Of a stretch of 7,029 nt of DNA, positions 5,440-7,029 are shown piece by piece. A program made the position numbers and the translations under genes. Each line of letters begins with the position of its first letter. Position 1 is the first letter of the stretch. Below the pieces are notes generated by a model. The model did not search any database and was not told the origin of the DNA. It saw only the letters and a list, made by a program, of their open reading frames with translations. Source of the DNA: Gammaproteobacteria bacterium (GTDB lineage Bacteria > Pseudomonadota > Gammaproteobacteria > Enterobacterales > Alteromonadaceae); contig JAIXSW010000382.1 in the NCBI GenBank assembly GCA_027484495.1, positions 1 through 7,029 of the forward strand. Reading direction: 5' to 3'.

Positions 5440-7029
5440 AATTCGTTGTATTGTTGATTGCTGCCAGAGCAACAATGCTTTGAGAAATAATCGTTGTAAC
5501 TTTTGACCACAATGACAATCGGGTTGTGTAATCCGTATCTAGCGGCACGACAATAGTGTCGCCTGCTTGCAGGGCATTATCGGACACCGCAAACCAAGAC
5601 GATTGGTTCGGTACAAATACTGAACCATCTGCCCGAATCACATACACACGTTCATCATCAGCACGTTTTCTGAATCCACCGGCCAGCTGCAAATAGTCCT
5701 CGACCGTCATGCCGTTTTTAAACCTGTGACTGGATGCATGCTGTACCTCTCCAACTACTGCAACAGTGGTTTGATGATACGGTACATACAGCTCATCACC
5801 TTCTTCAACTAACAAATCAAAATCGGCATTCGCACGTAACACCTGATCTATGTCGATAACTAGTCGGCCAATAGGTTTAGCCTTCTCAATCTCCGCAATC
5901 ATCATAATCGCGTCCTCAGGCTTTGTTTGCATGCCATCAGACTCAGCACTTAAGTTCTTTGCAGCAATATCCGAGCGCAGTTGCTGCATTAATTTACTCA
6001 GCTGCATACTTTCCTGCTCGCGAATTTGTTTACGCGTAAATACAGTACCTTGCGGGAAAGCGTCCTTGGTCAAACCACCAGCACGCGCCAAAACTTGCGA
6101 TAACTTTTCGCCACGCTGAATACTGTATTTTCCTGGAAACCTGACTTGCCCGGTCAGAGTGACGGACTTCTCCGTCCCCCAATCTGGCACAGCAAAAACC
6201 ATCAAACGATCGCGGCTTTTTAACGGCATTGCAGTTGTGCCCTGCAATACATCAACAAGGTTTACAGCATGATGCTGAATTGTCAGCCCTGACTGATTTT
6301 CACTCTGACTGACTGAACGGGTTAATTCTGCGCGTTCCAGATAAGCATTGTCAGTTAAGCCTCCGGCTGCGATCAGCAAGCCTGCCACGCCGGCATTTTC
6401 GGTAAGCGGATACTCACCGGGAAGTTTCACCTCGCCGTCCACAGAAACAATTTTACTGGCCGCGTTAAACCGGGCCTGCTGCCGCAACTTTTCCAATAAT
6501 GGATACAACAATTCCGTTCTGGTCAGATGGCCCGACAGCTTTAATAACTCTGGATCTGAATAAACATTATTCAGGAATTCACGGATCTGTGCTTTCAAAT
6601 ATGCTTTGTGCTGAAAATTCTGTGGTAGCTTCGGTTCTTCCGGTTTGACACCAGGCCTTGCTTCTTCCACGTCATTTTTTTCAGTCAGCGCAGAAAATGC
6701 TTGCGTGGTGATCGCGGAAACATCAACGACAAAAGGTTTGGGTTGTTTGTCATCGAGCAATGGCTCGGTTTTGGCAAACAATTTTTCTTCCGGATATTGG
6801 TCCAGTAATTTTGTATAGAGAAATTTGTCGAGCTCAGTCCGCTGAAATGAAAGCTCTCCATGGTGGAAAACCAACACGAGGTCTCTGGCACGTAATTCAA
6901 GATTGTCGCTGCTTTCAGGTGAGTTAATCGCTGTACCTAAGTTAAACTGCAACACACTCAACTGGCCTGCAGCAGAATTTTCACGCACGACCAGAGCAAA
7001 TTCTAAATCGACCGTCAAATGCAGATCCG
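5438..7029 (-). CDS. Large SLBB-domain polysaccharide export protein (OPX, OtnA/WbfF-like), 5' end missing
   Basis: The reading frame is open to the right edge, so about 530 C-terminal residues are visible and the N-terminus (signal peptide and the conserved Poly_export domain expected in this family) lies outside. Counting from the codon at 7018, three SLBB (soluble ligand-binding beta-grasp) repeats are clear: about 188-233 (VDGEVKLPGEYPL, then AAGGLTDNAYLERAEL), 284-330 (LTGQVRFPGKYSI, then AGGLTKDAFPQGTVF) and 416-465 (VVGEVQHASSHRF, then AGGFRKRADDERVYV). An RARDLVLVF stretch near residue 45 may end an earlier one. A final hydrophobic or amphipathic helix (about 501-522) resembles the C-terminal helix that spans the outer membrane in Wza. 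The protein is longer than Wza (379 aa), like the OtnA/WbfF group. Its inferred role is passage of polymer through periplasm and outer membrane, together with the Wzz-like protein encoded next. The frame contains a TTG at 7018 but no reason to start there. Confidence -1.
   Translation of the reverse strand, partial: DLHLTVDLEFALVVRENSAAGQLSVLQFNLGTAINSPESSDNLELRARDLVLVFHHGELSFQRTELDKFLYTKLLDQYPEEKLFAKTEPLLDDKQPKPFVVDVSAITTQAFSALTEKNDVEEARPGVKPEEPKLPQNFQHKAYLKAQIREFLNNVYSDPELLKLSGHLTRTELLYPLLEKLRQQARFNAASKIVSVDGEVKLPGEYPLTENAGVAGLLIAAGGLTDNAYLERAELTRSVSQSENQSGLTIQHHAVNLVDVLQGTTAMPLKSRDRLMVFAVPDWGTEKSVTLTGQVRFPGKYSIQRGEKLSQVLARAGGLTKDAFPQGTVFTRKQIREQESMQLSKLMQQLRSDIAAKNLSAESDGMQTKPEDAIMMIAEIEKAKPIGRLVIDIDQVLRANADFDLLVEEGDELYVPYHQTTVAVVGEVQHASSHRFKNGMTVEDYLQLAGGFRKRADDERVYVIRADGSVFVPNQSSWFAVSDNALQAGDTIVVPLDTDYTTRLSLWSKVTTIISQSIVALAAINNTTN

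Noticed and set aside
5428..5475. Extended wzz start (TTG 5475) overlapping the SLBB gene by 38 bases
   Set aside because: The GTG at 5427 has AAAGG 7 bases upstream and avoids the overlap; the added residues do not look like a Wzz N-terminus.
1..7029. Insertion sequences, tRNA/rRNA, CRISPR arrays, toxin-antitoxin or phage-defence genes
   Set aside because: I looked on both strands and saw no transposase motif, terminal repeat pair, cloverleaf, spaced direct repeats or such small gene pairs. The region is explained as a polysaccharide locus.

Overview
The window is part of a surface-polysaccharide (O-antigen or capsule) locus, and every gene I can support reads on the minus strand. It suggests a gammaproteobacterium of the Vibrio/Shewanella/Aeromonadales type. 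The reasons are a large multi-SLBB export protein followed directly by a Wzz-type chain-length regulator (the OtnA/WbfF–OtnB arrangement of Vibrio), a TviB/WbpO-class dehydrogenase, and moderate GC. The genus is inference.

In transcription order (right to left) the first block is compact. It holds the C-terminal two thirds or so of an SLBB outer-membrane polysaccharide export protein (5438-7029, 5' end outside the window), a Wzz chain-length determinant (4483-5427, GTG start) and a UDP-N-acetylhexosamine 6-dehydrogenase (3192-4469). The gaps are only 10 and 13 bases, and good Shine-Dalgarno sequences overlap or sit just after the preceding stops. About 38 bases past the dehydrogenase stop there is a stem-loop followed by TTTT, a plausible intrinsic terminator.

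A gap of about 285-411 bases follows, depending on the wzx start. It holds that terminator, a near-perfect palindrome, a small hairpin and a partial JUMPstart-like stretch, but no gene. The second block is lower in GC and looks serotype-specific: a Wzx flippase (1266-2780, probable TTG start), a very AT-rich gap of 125 bases, an EpsG-family Wzy polymerase (166-1140), and the first 55 codons of a family-4 glycosyltransferase (1-165) whose ATG directly follows the wzy stop.

Together these make a Wzx/Wzy-dependent pathway. The dehydrogenase supplies an aminosugar uronic acid nucleotide, the glycosyltransferase helps build the lipid-linked repeat unit, Wzx flips it, Wzy polymerises it, Wzz sets chain length, and the SLBB protein is expected to carry polymer through the outer membrane. 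I found no mobile element, tRNA, rRNA, CRISPR or clearly new system. The least explained part is the gap between the dehydrogenase and wzx.
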